From an uncultured Eubacteriales bacterium (GTDB taxonomy: Bacteria > Bacillota > Clostridia > Christensenellales > Christensenellaceae), in assembly GCA_900545085.1 (NCBI GenBank), contig UQXU01000045.1, positions 1-14,609 of the forward strand: 14,609 bases of DNA, read 5' to 3'. This document shows positions 14,135 through 14,609 of this stretch, in pieces. A model generated the notes under the pieces. It was not told the DNA's origin, made no database searches, and worked only from the letters and a program-made list of their open reading frames with translations. The position numbers and the translations under genes were made by a program. Positions within the stretch are counted from its first letter, which is position 1. Every line of letters begins with the position of its first letter.

Positions 14135-14572
14135 TTACTTCAGCTTTAATTTAAAATCACTTCCAAGCGTTTGCATGAGCTTATCGTCGCTTTCCGAAGC
14201 GGGAGCGCAATCGTCGTAAAACTCAAACTTTATGTCCGCATATCCCGCGCCTGCGCTTCTCCAATATTCCACACTCTCAGGCGGCAGCTTTCTGTCCGAT
14301 ATGTATACGACGGGCCTGATGCTATTGCCTATTTTTGCACTTATCTCTGAAAATCCGGACGCGCTCATCGGCTTTCCTTCAGTAATCTCTACGCGCACTG
14401 TCACTTCTCGTTTTACGCTGTCTGCGCTCTCCGCCGTCTCTTTAATCCTGTTTATGCTAATCAGCGCGCTCAGCTCTCCCGTTGTTTTTCTGGGAGACTC
14501 TGCGTATATTCTCGCCCCTATATCTGACAGCGCTCTTGCCACTCCCATGACTATCTGATTTGCTGTTATCAC
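14135..14572 (-). CDS. Tail terminator-like protein (XkdJ position)
   Basis: 145 residues from a GTG at 14572-14570. I prefer this start because AGGAG (14585-14581) lies 8 bases before it. An in-frame ATG at 14599 has no ribosome site and would overlap the end of the preceding gene. The opening VITANQIVMGVARALSD, followed by short beta strands and YADIKFEFYDDC near the end, fits the small tail terminator/completion proteins that lie just before the sheath gene in clostridial contractile phages. These cap the tail and join it to the head. Identification is by position and pattern, so moderate. Confidence 0.65.
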   Translation of the reverse strand: MITANQIVMGVARALSDIGARIYAESPRKTTGELSALISINRIKETAESADSVKREVTVRVEITEGKPMSASGFSEISAKIGNSIRPVVYISDRKLPPESVEYWRSAGAGYADIKFEFYDDCAPASESDDKLMQTLGSDFKLKLK

Positions 14573-14573
14573 T

Positions 14574-14609
14574 TCATCCGCTCCTATACAATCTCCCATA
14601 CGCGCATTC
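14574..14609 (-). CDS. Possible 3' tip of the preceding phage gene
   Basis: Only 36 bases remain before the window edge. Two frames could be the end of an upstream gene: one stops at TAG 14586-14584, the other at TGA 14576-14574, 1 base before the GTG of the next gene. In PBSX order this would be the XkdI-like gene. Nothing more can be said. Confidence 0.3.
   Translation of the reverse strand, partial: ECAYGRLYRSG

Noticed and set aside
1..14609. CRISPR arrays, insertion sequences, rRNA or riboswitches
   Set aside because: I saw no spaced direct repeats, transposase, rRNA motifs or recognisable riboswitch folds; intergenic gaps are all under 300 bases and are accounted for.

Overview
The window looks like a chromosomal segment of a Bacillota bacterium, probably a gut-type member of the Clostridia. 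The evidence is the gdpP-rplI-dnaB gene order, strong Shine-Dalgarno sites, consensus sigma-A promoters, phiLC3-type holin and PBSX/diffocin-type tail genes. Use of ATA for isoleucine is heavy in both the housekeeping and the phage half, so the phage genes do not look compositionally foreign. I cannot name a genus.

Left part (1-5127, + strand): the 3' part of gdpP (c-di-AMP phosphodiesterase), then rplI and dnaB behind a clear promoter that overlaps the gdpP stop codon, then an RluA-family pseudouridine synthase with an unusual 97-residue acidic disordered tail, closed by an intrinsic terminator. A separate gene for a small alarmone synthetase of the RelQ type follows. It converges on a minus-strand tRNA-Val(CAC), and the two share a symmetrical bidirectional terminator.

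Right part (6177-14609, mostly - strand): a contractile-tail module in PBSX (xkd) order, read right to left. It holds a tail terminator, sheath (XkdK), tube (XkdM), tail assembly chaperone (XkdN), a 106-residue acidic coiled-coil protein, an XkdP-like protein without LysM, XkdQ, XkdR, XkdS, XkdT, XkdU, an NlpC/P60 endolysin with a peptidoglycan-binding domain, a phiLC3-family holin and a small membrane/coiled-coil protein. A lipoprotein gene with its own promoter and terminator sits antisense between endolysin and holin, like a moron.

The most notable results are three. (1) There is a complete three-part programmed -1 frameshift signal at the end of xkdN: an upstream Shine-Dalgarno site, an A_AAA_AAA heptamer, and a 6-nt spacer followed by a GC hairpin. 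It opens a previously unframed 48-codon reading frame and predicts a 171-residue long form, analogous to lambda gpG/gpGT. (2) The position of the tape-measure gene, normally the largest tail gene, holds only a 106-codon ORF. (3) No receptor-binding (tail-fibre) gene follows XkdU. The module therefore codes for a minimal contractile device lacking ruler and fibres, or one that draws these from elsewhere. Whether capsid genes lie beyond the right edge cannot be seen.
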